From Bradyrhizobium iriomotense (GTDB lineage Bacteria > Pseudomonadota > Alphaproteobacteria > Rhizobiales > Xanthobacteraceae), in NCBI RefSeq assembly GCF_030160715.1, contig NZ_BSOW01000017.1, positions 62,001-126,000 on the forward strand: a stretch of DNA of 64,000 nucleotides. The letters run 5' to 3'. The position numbers and the translations under genes were made by a program. The notes under the pieces are model-generated. The model ran no database searches. It was not told the origin of the DNA and saw nothing but the letters and a program-made list of their open reading frames with translations. Shown here in pieces: positions 36,180-44,764 of the stretch. Position 1 is the first letter of the stretch. Each line of letters begins with the position of its first letter.

Positions 36180-37580
36180 TCACGCCCCGTTGAGGAATTG
36201 GAGCGGGTCAACCGGGTTTGATCCTTTACGGATCTCGAAGTGGAGCTGCGGCGACGCCACCTCCCCGGATTGCCCCGACTTGGCAATGACCTGGCCGCGC
36301 TTGATGCTATCGCCGCGCTTCACCAACAGCTCACTCGCATGGGCATATGCGGTGACGTAGCCGTTGGAGTGCCGCACCAGAACCAAATTGCCGTAGCCTT
36401 TCAGCTCGTTACCGGAATAGGCAACGACGCCGTCTTCAGCCGCCTTGACCGGCGTGCCCTCGGGCACCGCGAGATTGATGCCGTCATTGCTCTTGCCGTT
36501 GGTCTTGGCGCCGTAGCTCGTGATCACCTTGCCACGCACCGGCCAGCGGAAAGTCGGCAGCGCGCCGGTGGCGTCCGCGGCCTTCGCCGGCGTCTCGGCG
36601 GGCTTCTCTTCGACGTTGGCGGTGGCTTGCGCCAGCCGCGCGCTCTGCATCGGTGCGGCAGCGGCCGCAACCCTGGTGGCGGGCACGGTTGCGACCGCGG
36701 CAGGCTGCTGCACAACGGCGACGGGCGCGGAAGCCACTGCCACCGGGGCAGCCGGCGCGGCAACGGCCGCGGTCTTGCCGTTCGGTACGGTCAGCTTGGT
36801 GCCGAGCTTGAGCTTGGCGGACGGATCGAGACCATTGGCGCGCGCGAGCTCAGCCACTGGAATGTGGTTCTTGCGCGCGATGCTGGCGAGCGTGTCGCCA
36901 CGATTGATGAAGTGGGTGCTGGGCGGGGCGCTGACGGCCGCCACCGGCTTTGCTGCGGGTGCCGCGATCGGCGCTGCGGCAACCGGAGCCATTGCCGGCG
37001 CAGGCGCAGCTGCGGTGGCCGCCGGATGCGGAATGACGAGCTGCTGGCCGGGGGAGAGCGTGCGCGGGCCCTTGTAGCCGTTGGCGGCGAGGATCGCCTG
37101 CGGAGTAGTGTGATAGCGCTTGGCGAGCACGTCGAGCGTGTCGCTGGTGCCGACGATGATCTTGGTCCCGCCGGCGGGATGGGCCGCCGCGACCGACCGC
37201 GGCGGCACGGTGCCGGTGGTTTCAAGATGCGGCTGTGCCGGCGGCGCATAGGACCCCATGCCACGCCCGCCTCCGGCTACACCCCCGCCTCCTGCGGCGG
37301 GATAGGATTGCGGCGCGGCGACCGCAGGCGGCGGTAACGGCTGGGACTGATAAGAGCCGGGCTGTGTCTGCGGCCGTGCATATTGCGGCAGCTCGCGCTG
37401 CGGCGGGGCCTGCTGCACCGACCCGGTGGAATCCTGCGACGCGAAGGGGTTGGAGAAGTTGGATTGCGAAAGCCGCGACGACATATCGGCGCTGCACCCG
37501 GCGAAACCGAACGAGATCAGCGCCAGCACCGCGACATGCGGCACGCGGCGCGAGTAAAGCAACTCGGCAAGAGCGGACAT
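36180..37580 (-). CDS. nlpD: NlpD-like LysM/LytM lipoprotein with degenerate zinc site
   Basis: 466 aa. The signal ends at FAGC, a lipobox. Two LysM domains (~133-178 TLDVLAKRYHTTPQAILAANG; ~222-266 TLASIARKNHIPVAELARANG) bind peptidoglycan, joined by long Ala/Pro/Val linkers. The C-terminal LytM/M23 fold (~350-466) has NDGINLAVPEG where active enzymes have HxGxD, so two zinc ligands are lost as in E. coli NlpD. It probably activates an amidase rather than cutting peptidoglycan itself. It lies 109 bp downstream of pcm; surE-pcm-nlpD is the enteric order too. Confidence 0.87.
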   Translation of the reverse strand: MSALAELLYSRRVPHVAVLALISFGFAGCSADMSSRLSQSNFSNPFASQDSTGSVQQAPPQRELPQYARPQTQPGSYQSQPLPPPAVAAPQSYPAAGGGGVAGGGRGMGSYAPPAQPHLETTGTVPPRSVAAAHPAGGTKIIVGTSDTLDVLAKRYHTTPQAILAANGYKGPRTLSPGQQLVIPHPAATAAAPAPAMAPVAAAPIAAPAAKPVAAVSAPPSTHFINRGDTLASIARKNHIPVAELARANGLDPSAKLKLGTKLTVPNGKTAAVAAPAAPVAVASAPVAVVQQPAAVATVPATRVAAAAAPMQSARLAQATANVEEKPAETPAKAADATGALPTFRWPVRGKVITSYGAKTNGKSNDGINLAVPEGTPVKAAEDGVVAYSGNELKGYGNLVLVRHSNGYVTAYAHASELLVKRGDSIKRGQVIAKSGQSGEVASPQLHFEIRKGSNPVDPLQFLNGA

Positions 37581-37689
37581 GGTTACTCACTCGTACGCAA
37601 CTGAACTGGTCTTTTAAGTAAACACGCGCCGAGTAAATAACCGCTTAACCCTCCCAATAAGGTGTTGGCACCACAGCCGATCCCGAATT

Positions 37690-38340
37690 CTACAGCTCGC
37701 GGGCCACGCCAGGCAGCGCCGGGACGAAGCGGACATCGACGAGTTCCCTGCGCTCGATCCCCGTCTCGGTGCGGGTCAGGCGGATCAGGGTCTGCACCCC
37801 CTGATGCGGGCCGACCGGCGCGATCAGGACGCCCCCGACCTCCAGCCGCGCGATCAGATTGTCGGGGATCACTTCCATCGCGGCGGTGACGATGATGCGG
37901 TCGAAGGGGCCGATATTGGCGGGCAGATCGAGACCGTCGCCCAACATCACCTCCACATTGTGGTAGGCGAGCTTCTCTAGCCGGGCGCGCGCCGCATCGG
38001 CGAGTTTTCGATAGCGCTCGACGGTCAGGACATTCCCGGCAAGCCGCGACAGCACTGCGGCCTGATAACCGGAGCCCGTGCCGATCTCCAGCACGCGATG
38101 CTTCTTCTGCAACTGAAGCTGCTCGGTCATGTAGGCAACGACGAAGGGCTGGCTGATGGTCTGTCCGCAGGCGATCGGCAAGGCGCTGTCGCGGTAGGCG
38201 TCCTCGCGGTCAGCCGCCTCGACGAACAGATCGCGCGGCACCTCCTCCATGGTGCGAAGCACCGCCTGGTCACTGATGCCGCGACGTCGCAGCGTGAGCT
38301 GAAACATCATTTTTTCCGGCGGATGCTGATTGGTGGTCAT
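37690..38340 (-). CDS. pcm: protein-L-isoaspartate O-methyltransferase
   Basis: 216 aa. SAM-dependent repair of isoaspartyl residues in aged proteins. VLEIGTGSGYQAAVLSRLAG is the SAM-binding motif I; QTISQPFVVAYMTEQL is the PCMT-specific substrate loop; FDRIIVTAAMEVIPDNLI follows. The first Met at 38340 is used; Met11 (38310) is an alternative. It precedes nlpD on the same strand. Confidence 0.95.
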   Translation of the reverse strand: MTTNQHPPEKMMFQLTLRRRGISDQAVLRTMEEVPRDLFVEAADREDAYRDSALPIACGQTISQPFVVAYMTEQLQLQKKHRVLEIGTGSGYQAAVLSRLAGNVLTVERYRKLADAARARLEKLAYHNVEVMLGDGLDLPANIGPFDRIIVTAAMEVIPDNLIARLEVGGVLIAPVGPHQGVQTLIRLTRTETGIERRELVDVRFVPALPGVAREL

Positions 38341-38594
38341 CGCTAATTTTTCGTCGCGTTTTCATCTCGGCCGGGTCGAAACTGCGGCGGTAGTTTGCGA
38401 CCTTGGTCGCAGCCGCACGATTCTTGTTCCGGCGCAGGAACCCATGATAATCTTCTGCCACGGCATCTGACCACAGAATCTGCTTTACGCAGAGTTCGCC
38501 ATGCCGCCATTTCCCGATCGGGGTTTGTCCAAACGCTCGTTGCGTCGCATGGTTTTATCTGCGAACGTTTGATGGGAAGGGCAAGGACTCACGG

Positions 38595-38966
38595 ATGACT
38601 GCGACACGGCCTTCGGGCGGTTCTGTTTTCCTCGTCGAGGACGAGGTCATGATCAGGATGATGGTCGCAGACATGCTCGAAGAGCTTGGCTACAAGGTCG
38701 CGGCCGAGGCCGGCGACATTGCGGAAGCGATGCGGCTTGCCCAGTCGACCGAATTCGATTTCGCCATCCTCGACGTCAACGTCAACGGCAAGGTGATCTC
38801 GCCGGTCGCGGACGTCATCAAGGCCAAGGGCCGGCCATTCATCTTCGCGACCGGCTACGGCTCGTCCGGCCTGCCCGAGCAGTATCGCGACCGGCCGGCG
38901 CTGCAAAAGCCGTTTCAGCTCGACGCGCTCGGCAAGACCATCGAGTCCGCGCTGCGCGGCGGCTAG
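38595..38966 (+). CDS. single-domain response regulator (receiver only)
   Basis: 123 aa. Acidic pocket VEDE, phospho-acceptor Asp in FAILDVNVNGK, conserved Thr/Ser in IFATGYG and Lys in LQKPFQ. No output domain. It is read against its neighbours pcm and surE and splits the usual surE-pcm order. Such stand-alone receivers in rhizobia often work with HWE/hybrid kinases; the only kinase in the window is 17 kb away. Confidence 0.93.
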   Translation: MTATRPSGGSVFLVEDEVMIRMMVADMLEELGYKVAAEAGDIAEAMRLAQSTEFDFAILDVNVNGKVISPVADVIKAKGRPFIFATGYGSSGLPEQYRDRPALQKPFQLDALGKTIESALRGG

Positions 38967-39002
38967 GCCCCACCACGTGCCGCGATGATGGCATAATGCC
39001 AG

Positions 39003-39090
39003 TGATTTGCCCGACGCGTCAAATGATTTCGTAAAATACGAAGCACGCGAACTGCAGCCCCGACTCCTTTGCATGGGGTTGTTTTCGATA
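39003..39090 (+). repeat. dispersed repeat family C, full copy
   Basis: TGATTTGCCCGACGCGTCAA AT, a variable middle, then CCGACTCCTTTGCATGGGGT TGTTTTCG. Matches the inverted copy at 51817-51903 at both ends and the fragment at 35751. Confidence 0.85.
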
Positions 39091-39151
39091 TTTTTGCTGG
39101 ACGGGTCGCGAAGGCGTCAGGCCGACGGCCCCTTACGACGGCGAACACGCT

Positions 39152-39919
39152 CTATTTCAGCGTCTCGCCAAGCGCCTGCGAGAAGGCCTCGTCCGTGCGG
39201 TCGAGCCTGAGCGGCGTCACCGAGATGTAGCGCTCGCGCAGCGCCGCGAGGTCGGTGCCTTCCGCTGGCAGATCCATCATCGCGGTGCGCTCGAAGCCGA
39301 TCCAGAAATAGGGATTGCCGCGGCCGTCGCGGCGCTCGTCGACCCTGAGGAAGCCGAGATTGCGCTTGCCCTGACGTGTCACGCGAATGCCGAGAACCTC
39401 TTCCGGCGCGCAGGACGGAAAATTGACGTTGATCACGGTATTCTTCGGCACGCCGGCCGTGAGTACCTTGCGCACGATGTCGGGACCGAATTTGCGCGCG
39501 GTGTCCCACGGCGGACGCTCGCGCGTCTCGACGCTGAACTCCTGCGACAGCGCGAATGACGGCAGGCCGAGAATGGTGCCTTCGAGCGCGCCCGCGATGG
39601 TGCCGGAATAGACGACATCCTCGGCGACGTTGCGGCCCTTGTTGACGCCGGACAGCACGACGTCGGGCAGCGTCGCGCCCAGAATATGACGCGCGCCCAT
39701 GATGACGCAGTCGGTCGGCGTGCCCCTCACCGCGAAGTGCCGCGGGCCGACCTCGCGCAGGCGCAAGGGATCGTTCAGCGACAGCGAATGCGAGACGCCG
39801 GACTGGTCGAGTTCGGGCGCCACCACCCAGACATCGTCGGACAGGGCGCGCGCGATCTCCTCCACGACCTTGAGGCCGGGCGCGTGGATGCCGTCGTCAT
39901 TGGTGCAGAGAATTCGCAT
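39152..39919 (-). CDS. surE: 5'/3'-nucleotidase SurE
   Basis: 255 aa. MRILCTNDDGIHAPGL is the metal-binding start, VVAPELDQSGVSHSL the second block, and DVVLSGVNKGRNVAEDVVYSGTIAGALEG the SurE signature. It removes phosphate from nucleoside monophosphates during stress. It comes after serS and a small conserved gene. Confidence 0.96.
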   Translation of the reverse strand: MRILCTNDDGIHAPGLKVVEEIARALSDDVWVVAPELDQSGVSHSLSLNDPLRLREVGPRHFAVRGTPTDCVIMGARHILGATLPDVVLSGVNKGRNVAEDVVYSGTIAGALEGTILGLPSFALSQEFSVETRERPPWDTARKFGPDIVRKVLTAGVPKNTVINVNFPSCAPEEVLGIRVTRQGKRNLGFLRVDERRDGRGNPYFWIGFERTAMMDLPAEGTDLAALRERYISVTPLRLDRTDEAFSQALGETLK

Positions 39920-40047
39920 GCGTCAGATCGCTTCCTCGGGTGCTGTGAGGAGGTCTTATCCGGCTATGACCGATCAGGCAAACCGGCGAAATGCCGGGGT
40001 TTCCGGTCGTTTGGAACTTACGGACGGCTGTCGACCGACCTCTCGCC

Positions 40048-40150
40048 TAAAGCGCGATGAGATTGGGATGAATCGTCATCGCGCTTTAGGTTGTTGTTTG
40101 AGCATGATCTTTTCGGAAAACCGCTTCACACTTTTCCGGATCACGCTCTA
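40048..40150 (-). repeat. dispersed repeat family A, copy 3 (inverted)
   Basis: On the minus strand: TAGAGCGTGATCCGGAAAAG TGTGAAGCGGTTTTCCGAAA, AGATCATGCTCAAACAACAA, CCTAAAGCGCGATGACGATT CATCCCAATCTCATCGCGCT. Its first triplet is the TAG stop of the gene at 40148. Confidence 0.9.
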
Positions 40151-40522
40151 GCGGCGGATGCGCCATTGCGGCAGGAAGCGCGCCAACCGGCCTTCCGCTC
40201 GCAAGGCGAGCACGACCGGAGGGACCGGTTTTGGTGGCGGCGCAACGGGTGCCAGCGCAAGCGGCAGCTCGATGGCCGCATGCACCGTCGTTCGCGCCGC
40301 CGGCGCCTGCGGATAGCGCGTGCGTGCCAGCGTCAGTGCCTTGTCAAAATCCTCGAGATTGAGCCCGGGCTTGGCGCGCCGGCCTTGCACGAAATCATCG
40401 TCCCAAAGCCGCGCGATCTCGACGTCGAGCACGCCGCGCAGCCGCTGGTCGACCGCCTGGATGCCAAATCCGGTCACGGCCCATTGTCTGCCGATCCAGA
40501 AGATGTCGCGGTGCAGGGCCAT
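40148..40522 (-). CDS. conserved hypothetical protein
   Basis: 124 aa. MALHRDIFWIGRQWAVTGFGIQAVDQRLRGVLDVEIARLWDDDF is well-formed; the middle (NLEDFDKALTLARTRYPQ) is helical and the end is Ala/Pro-rich and basic. No known domain seen. Codon use fits a real gene, and it sits between serS and surE on the same strand. Its stop codon is the start of repeat family A, so the C-terminus may have been altered by the repeat. Confidence 0.7.
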   Translation of the reverse strand: MALHRDIFWIGRQWAVTGFGIQAVDQRLRGVLDVEIARLWDDDFVQGRRAKPGLNLEDFDKALTLARTRYPQAPAARTTVHAAIELPLALAPVAPPPKPVPPVVLALRAEGRLARFLPQWRIRR

Positions 40523-40637
40523 GGACGGTCGCTGGAGAAGTCCGACGGCCGTCAGGATAGCCGCCCGTCCGATCTCCGCAACCCAGGGATCGCGCTTCGT
40601 GCAGCGAACCCTTGTGATTGAGCTGTTTTTGCCACGC

Positions 40638-41969
40638 CTACTCGCGCGCGACCACCTTCAGCCCGCCCATGTAGGGTTGCAGCACCTCCGGCACGGCGAT
40701 CGAGCCGTCCTCCTGCTGATAGGTCTCCATCACGGCGATCAGCGCGCGGCCGACCGCGGTGCCGGAGCCGTTCAGCGTATGGACGAAGCGCGGCTTGCCA
40801 TCAGGGCCGCGCGAGCGCGCGTCCATGCGGCGGGCCTGGAAATCGCCGCACACCGAGCAGCTGGAGATCTCGCGGAACATGCCGCCCTCGCCCTGTCCGG
40901 GCATCCAGACCTCGATGTCGTAGGTCTTTTGCGACGAGAAACCCATGTCTCCTGCACACAGCGTCATCACGCGGTAATGAAGGCCGAGCTTCTGCAGCAC
41001 CTGCTCGGCACATGACAGCATCCGCTCCAGCTCGTCCTTGCTGGTCTCGGGCGTCGTGATCGAGACCAACTCGACCTTGGTGAACTGGTGCTGGCGGATC
41101 ATGCCGCGCGTGTCGCGGCCCGCGGCGCCCGCTTCGGCTCGGAAGCACGGCGTCAGCGCCGTCAGCCGCATTGGCAGTTGCTTCTCGTCGAGAATGGACT
41201 CGCGCGCGAGATTGGTCAGCGACACCTCGGCGGTCGGGATGAGGCCGAGGCGCTCGGTCCGCAGCCGCTCATTGTCGGGCGCAGCGAGCAATTCGCCCTT
41301 GATCGCCCAGAACTGGTCGTCCTCGAATTTCGGCAATTGCCCGGTGCCGAACATGACCTCGTTGCGCACCAGGAGTGGCGGGTTGATCTCGGTGTAGCCA
41401 TGCTCGTTCGTGTGCAAGTCGAGCATGAACTGGCCGATCGCACGCTCCAGCCGCGCGAGCCCCTTCTTCAGCACGACGAAGCGCGCGCCGGAGAGCTTTG
41501 CCGCAGCCTCGAAGTCCATGTAGCCGAGTGCATGGCCGAGATCGTCATGCAGCTTTGGCGTGAACGCGTAGTTGCGCTTGTTGCCGAACACGTGGTGCTG
41601 CACGTTGCCGTGCTCGTCGACGCCGTCAGGCACTTCGGCAAGCGGCAGGTTGGGGATCGCCGACAGCTCCTTTGCCAGCTCCTCATCGGCGGCCTTCGCG
41701 GCCGCTTCAAGCTCCGGCATCGTGGTCTTGAGTTCGGCCACCTCGGCCATCAGCTTGGCCGCGCGCGCCTCGTCCTTCGCCTTCTTGGCCTCGCCGATCT
41801 CCTTGGAGGCCGCGTTGCGCCGCGCCTGGGCCTGCTCGGAAGCCAGGATCGCCGCCCGCCGCTTCTCGTCGATCGCCAGCAGCGCCGCCGACATCGGCTT
41901 CAACCCACGCCGGGCGAGGCCGGCGTCGAAGGCTTGCGGATTGTCGCGGATCGTCTTGATATCGTGCAT
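40638..41969 (-). CDS. serS: seryl-tRNA synthetase
   Basis: 443 aa. N-terminal coiled coil (residues ~30-105, Ala/Lys/Glu-rich) that holds tRNA-Ser, then a class II core: motif 2 FRAEAGAAGRDTRGMIRQHQF, motif 3 NGSGTAVGRALIAVMETYQQ. Ends PYMGGLKVV, typical of bacterial SerRS. tatC lies upstream on the same strand, separated by a palindromic repeat element. Confidence 0.97.
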   Translation of the reverse strand: MHDIKTIRDNPQAFDAGLARRGLKPMSAALLAIDEKRRAAILASEQAQARRNAASKEIGEAKKAKDEARAAKLMAEVAELKTTMPELEAAAKAADEELAKELSAIPNLPLAEVPDGVDEHGNVQHHVFGNKRNYAFTPKLHDDLGHALGYMDFEAAAKLSGARFVVLKKGLARLERAIGQFMLDLHTNEHGYTEINPPLLVRNEVMFGTGQLPKFEDDQFWAIKGELLAAPDNERLRTERLGLIPTAEVSLTNLARESILDEKQLPMRLTALTPCFRAEAGAAGRDTRGMIRQHQFTKVELVSITTPETSKDELERMLSCAEQVLQKLGLHYRVMTLCAGDMGFSSQKTYDIEVWMPGQGEGGMFREISSCSVCGDFQARRMDARSRGPDGKPRFVHTLNGSGTAVGRALIAVMETYQQEDGSIAVPEVLQPYMGGLKVVARE

Positions 41970-42049
41970 GGCTGTGGTCCTGGGGCAGCGTGTAAACAGT
42001 CAACGTCAAATGTTGTAAGTTTACATCGGCGCGCTTCCCCTAGCACAGC

Positions 42050-42151
42050 TGTCATCGCCCGCGAAAGCGGGCGATCCAGTATTCCAGAGACAGTGAGGGG
42101 ATACGGAAGGGCCGCGGCATACTGGATTCCCCGCTTTCGCGGGGAATGACA
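42050..42151. repeat. MITE-like palindromic element with ~32-bp terminal inverted repeats
   Basis: Left end TGTCATCGCCCGCGAAAGCG GGCGATCCAGTA, right end (reversed) TGTCATTCCCCGCGAAAGCG GGGAATCCAGTA, about 40 bases of interior. No coding content. Lies between tatC and serS. Half-elements at 31730 and 36071. Confidence 0.85.
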
Positions 42152-42161
42152 CCGGAGGCGC

Positions 42162-42971
42162 CTATTCCGCCGGATTGGTACTCGATGAGGCCCCGCCGCT
42201 CGACGCTTGCGACGCGGCGGCCTTCTTCTCCACCATCGCTACCGCGATGATCGAGCCCTCATAGAGCGCCAGCAAGGGAATGGCGAGCGAGCACTGGCTC
42301 AGCACGTCAGGCGGGGTCAGGACGGCAGCGATGATGAAGGCGATGACGATGAAATAGCGGCGCTTCTCGCGCAGCATCTTCGAGGTGATGATGCCGATGC
42401 GGCCGAGCAGCGTCAGGATCACCGGGAGCTGGAAGGCGATGCCGAAGGCGAAGATCAGCGACATCATCAGCGACAAATATTCGCCGACCTTGGGCAGGAG
42501 CTGAATCTGCGCGGTCTCGTCGCTGCCGGCCTGCTGCATGCCGAGCGAGAAGCGGACCAGCATCGGCAGCACGACGAAATAGACGAGCGCCGCGCCCAGC
42601 ACGAAGAAGAACGGGGTCGCGACCAGATAGGGCAGGAAAGCCTGCTTCTCGTGCTTGTAGAGGCCGGGCGCCACGAACTTGTAGATCTGCGTGGCGACGA
42701 TCGGGAACGAGATGAAGCCGGCGCCGAACAGCGCGAGCTTGAGCTGGGTGATGAAATATTCCAGCAGCGCCGTATAGATGAATTTCGAGTTCTCGGGCCC
42801 CGCGACCCACACGAACGGCCAGACCAGCACGTTGTAGATCTGCTTGGCGAAGAAGAAGCAGAAGATGAACGCGATGCCAAAACCGAGCAGCGCCTTGATC
42901 AGCCGCGAGCGCAGCTCGATCAAATGGTCCATCAACGGCGCCTTGCTGGCCTCGATATCGGCGTCGGTCAT
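42162..42971 (-). CDS. tatC: Sec-independent protein translocase TatC
   Basis: 269 aa, six TM helices. APLMDHLIELRSRLIKALLGFG is the TatC N-terminal motif that reads the twin-arginine signal; SLMMSLIFAFGIAFQLPVILTLLG and FIVIAFIIAAVLTPPDVLSQ are further hallmarks. ATGA overlap with tatB. C-terminus Ala/Ser-rich, cytosolic. Confidence 0.97.
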   Translation of the reverse strand: MTDADIEASKAPLMDHLIELRSRLIKALLGFGIAFIFCFFFAKQIYNVLVWPFVWVAGPENSKFIYTALLEYFITQLKLALFGAGFISFPIVATQIYKFVAPGLYKHEKQAFLPYLVATPFFFVLGAALVYFVVLPMLVRFSLGMQQAGSDETAQIQLLPKVGEYLSLMMSLIFAFGIAFQLPVILTLLGRIGIITSKMLREKRRYFIVIAFIIAAVLTPPDVLSQCSLAIPLLALYEGSIIAVAMVEKKAAASQASSGGASSSTNPAE

Positions 42972-43528
42972 GACGCTTTGGCGTCCTTGATCGCCTCAGG
43001 GAGCGCGGTGTCTTGGACTACAGTGCCCTGGGTCACAGGAACCGCCTCAACCTCGCGGGTAATCGCGAGCGGTTCATTTGCCGCCGCATGCGCCTCTGCT
43101 TCCACGAAGGTCGCGGGCGTCGGCGCTTCGGGTGTCGTCGGCATCACCGGCGCTTCGGTTGAAGTCGCCGGCGCTTCAGTTGAAGCCACAGGCGGCTCGA
43201 TCGCGGGTGTGGCCGCGGTCTCCGCCGGCTTGTCGATGTCCTCGATGCGCAGCGCCTCGTTGACGTCCTTCGTGAGCGAGGTCATCAAATTATTGCCAGT
43301 GAAGCTGGAGGCGGCTTCCTTGACCTCATCGAAGCTCTTCTTGAGGTCGGCCATCTCGGCCTCGCGCATGGCTTCCTGAAACTGGCCCTGGAATTCGGCG
43401 GCCATCTTGCGGGCCTTGCCCATCCATTGGCCGACCATGCGCAGCACACCGGGGAGCTCCTTCGGGCCGATGGCAACCAGCGCAACGACCGCGATCAGGA
43501 CCAGTTCACTCCACCCGATGTCGAACAT
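42968..43528 (-). CDS. tatB: Sec-independent protein translocase TatB
   Basis: 186 aa. MFDIGWSELVLIAVVALVAIGPKELPGVLRMVGQW is the TatB-type single TM plus amphipathic helix with the FDIG start. The tail contains tandem repeats of Thr/Glu/Ala/Pro (STEAPATSTEAPVMPTTPEA-like), longer and less ordered than in E. coli. Between tatA and tatC. Confidence 0.95.
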   Translation of the reverse strand: MFDIGWSELVLIAVVALVAIGPKELPGVLRMVGQWMGKARKMAAEFQGQFQEAMREAEMADLKKSFDEVKEAASSFTGNNLMTSLTKDVNEALRIEDIDKPAETAATPAIEPPVASTEAPATSTEAPVMPTTPEAPTPATFVEAEAHAAANEPLAITREVEAVPVTQGTVVQDTALPEAIKDAKAS

Positions 43529-43611
43529 GAAGTCTTCCGTTCAGGCAAGCCACGATTGGCCCAATCCGCGGCGCACGGGATCGGGACCGCACACGTCTGC
43601 CGATCTTTGGC

Positions 43612-43845
43612 TCAGACGGCCTTGCTGCCGACGTCGGATCGTGCCGCAGTCGGCGCGGCATTGTGCTCGATGGACTTGGCGGGCTCGGGCTTGTCGGCAA
43701 CCTTGTCGTCGTCCTGCATGCCCTTCTTGAACGCCTTGATGCCCTGCGCCACGTCGCCCATCAGATCCGAAATCTTGCCGCGGCCGAACAGCAGCAGGAC
43801 CACTGCGATCACCAAGATCCAGTGCCAAATGCTAAGCGAACCCAT
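43612..43845 (-). CDS. tatA: Sec-independent protein translocase TatA
   Basis: 77 aa from ATG 43845 (MGSLSIWHWILVIAVVLLLFGRGKI); GGAGGG lies about 10 nt upstream. TM helix, FGRGKI hinge, and amphipathic helix DLMGDVAQGIKAFKKGM. It forms the pore oligomer. Upstream in-frame codons before this Met are not TatA-like. Confidence 0.96.
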   Translation of the reverse strand: MGSLSIWHWILVIAVVLLLFGRGKISDLMGDVAQGIKAFKKGMQDDDKVADKPEPAKSIEHNAAPTAARSDVGSKAV

Positions 43846-44011
43846 CCTGCAACCCTCCAAACGCGCATGGCCGGGGACCCGGCCGATCTTCACCGAAACC
43901 TAGGCTTCGCAGGTGTCAAAAACAAGGACCAAGGCAGCGCCAATTCGCTGTTGGCGCTACGTAATCCTGCTAGTGTTAACCGGTCGCGGCGGTCCGTAGA
44001 ACGACGGGCCG

Positions 44012-44743
44012 TCAGCCCTCGTCGCCGCCTTCCGGCGTCTCCGGTTCCGGCTCTGGCGCCGGAGCCAGCGCAAGGTCCAGATCCTCGCCAGGCTCGAGCG
44101 GATCCTCGTCCTCGCGCAGCGCCGGGTCGTCCGACGGCGTCGGCACGCTGAAACCGGTCGGCAGACGCGAATCCAGAAGGCCTGTGCCCTTCAGCTCCTC
44201 CAGGCCCGGCAGGTCGCCGAGCTGTTCCAGCGTGAACTGCGACAGGAAGTCCTCGGTGGTTCCGAAGGTGAGCGGACGGCCCGGCGTCTTGCGCCGGCCG
44301 CGCGGCTTGATCCAGCCGGTTTCGAGCAGCACGTCGAGCGTGCCCTTCGAGGTCACGACGCCGCGGATCTCCTCGATCTCGGCACGGGTCACCGGCTGGT
44401 GGTAGGCGATGATCGCCAGCACCTCGATCGCCGCACGCGACAGGCGGCGGGTCTCGGTGCTCTCTCGCGTCATCAGCCAGGCGAGATCGCCGGCGGTGCG
44501 GAAGGTCCATTTGTTGGCAACGCGCACGAGGTTCACGCCGCGCGTCGCATATTCGGCCTGCAACTGCGCGAGCGCAGCCTTCACGTCGACGCCATCGGGC
44601 ATGCGCTTGGCAAGGGTCGCGGTATCCAGCGGCTCGCTCGACGCAAACAGCAGCGCTTCGAGAAGCCGCAATTCTTCGGGTCGTGCCTGGGATTCGTTGT
44701 CCATCGGCTCGACCTCTTCTACCCGAACTTCCGCCAAGGCCAT
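44012..44743 (-). CDS. scpB: segregation and condensation protein ScpB
   Basis: 243 aa from ATG 44743 (MALAEVRVEEVEP), with AAGGAG 8 nt before it; a GTG at 44764 is less well supported. Tandem winged helices: LLEALLFASSEPLDTATLAKRM and ALIEVLAIIAYHQPVTRAEIEEIRGV. The acidic C-terminal tail (~45 residues, Glu/Pro-rich) extends past the family core. With ScpA and Smc it compacts and segregates chromosomes. Confidence 0.95.
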   Translation of the reverse strand: MALAEVRVEEVEPMDNESQARPEELRLLEALLFASSEPLDTATLAKRMPDGVDVKAALAQLQAEYATRGVNLVRVANKWTFRTAGDLAWLMTRESTETRRLSRAAIEVLAIIAYHQPVTRAEIEEIRGVVTSKGTLDVLLETGWIKPRGRRKTPGRPLTFGTTEDFLSQFTLEQLGDLPGLEELKGTGLLDSRLPTGFSVPTPSDDPALREDEDPLEPGEDLDLALAPAPEPEPETPEGGDEG

Positions 44744-44764
44744 GGCAGCTTCTCCTTCTTGCAC

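Noticed and set aside
35791..36183. A 130-codon minus-strand frame between the FGE gene and nlpD
   Set aside because: It runs through two dispersed repeats, has no convincing ribosome site and no protein-like pattern.
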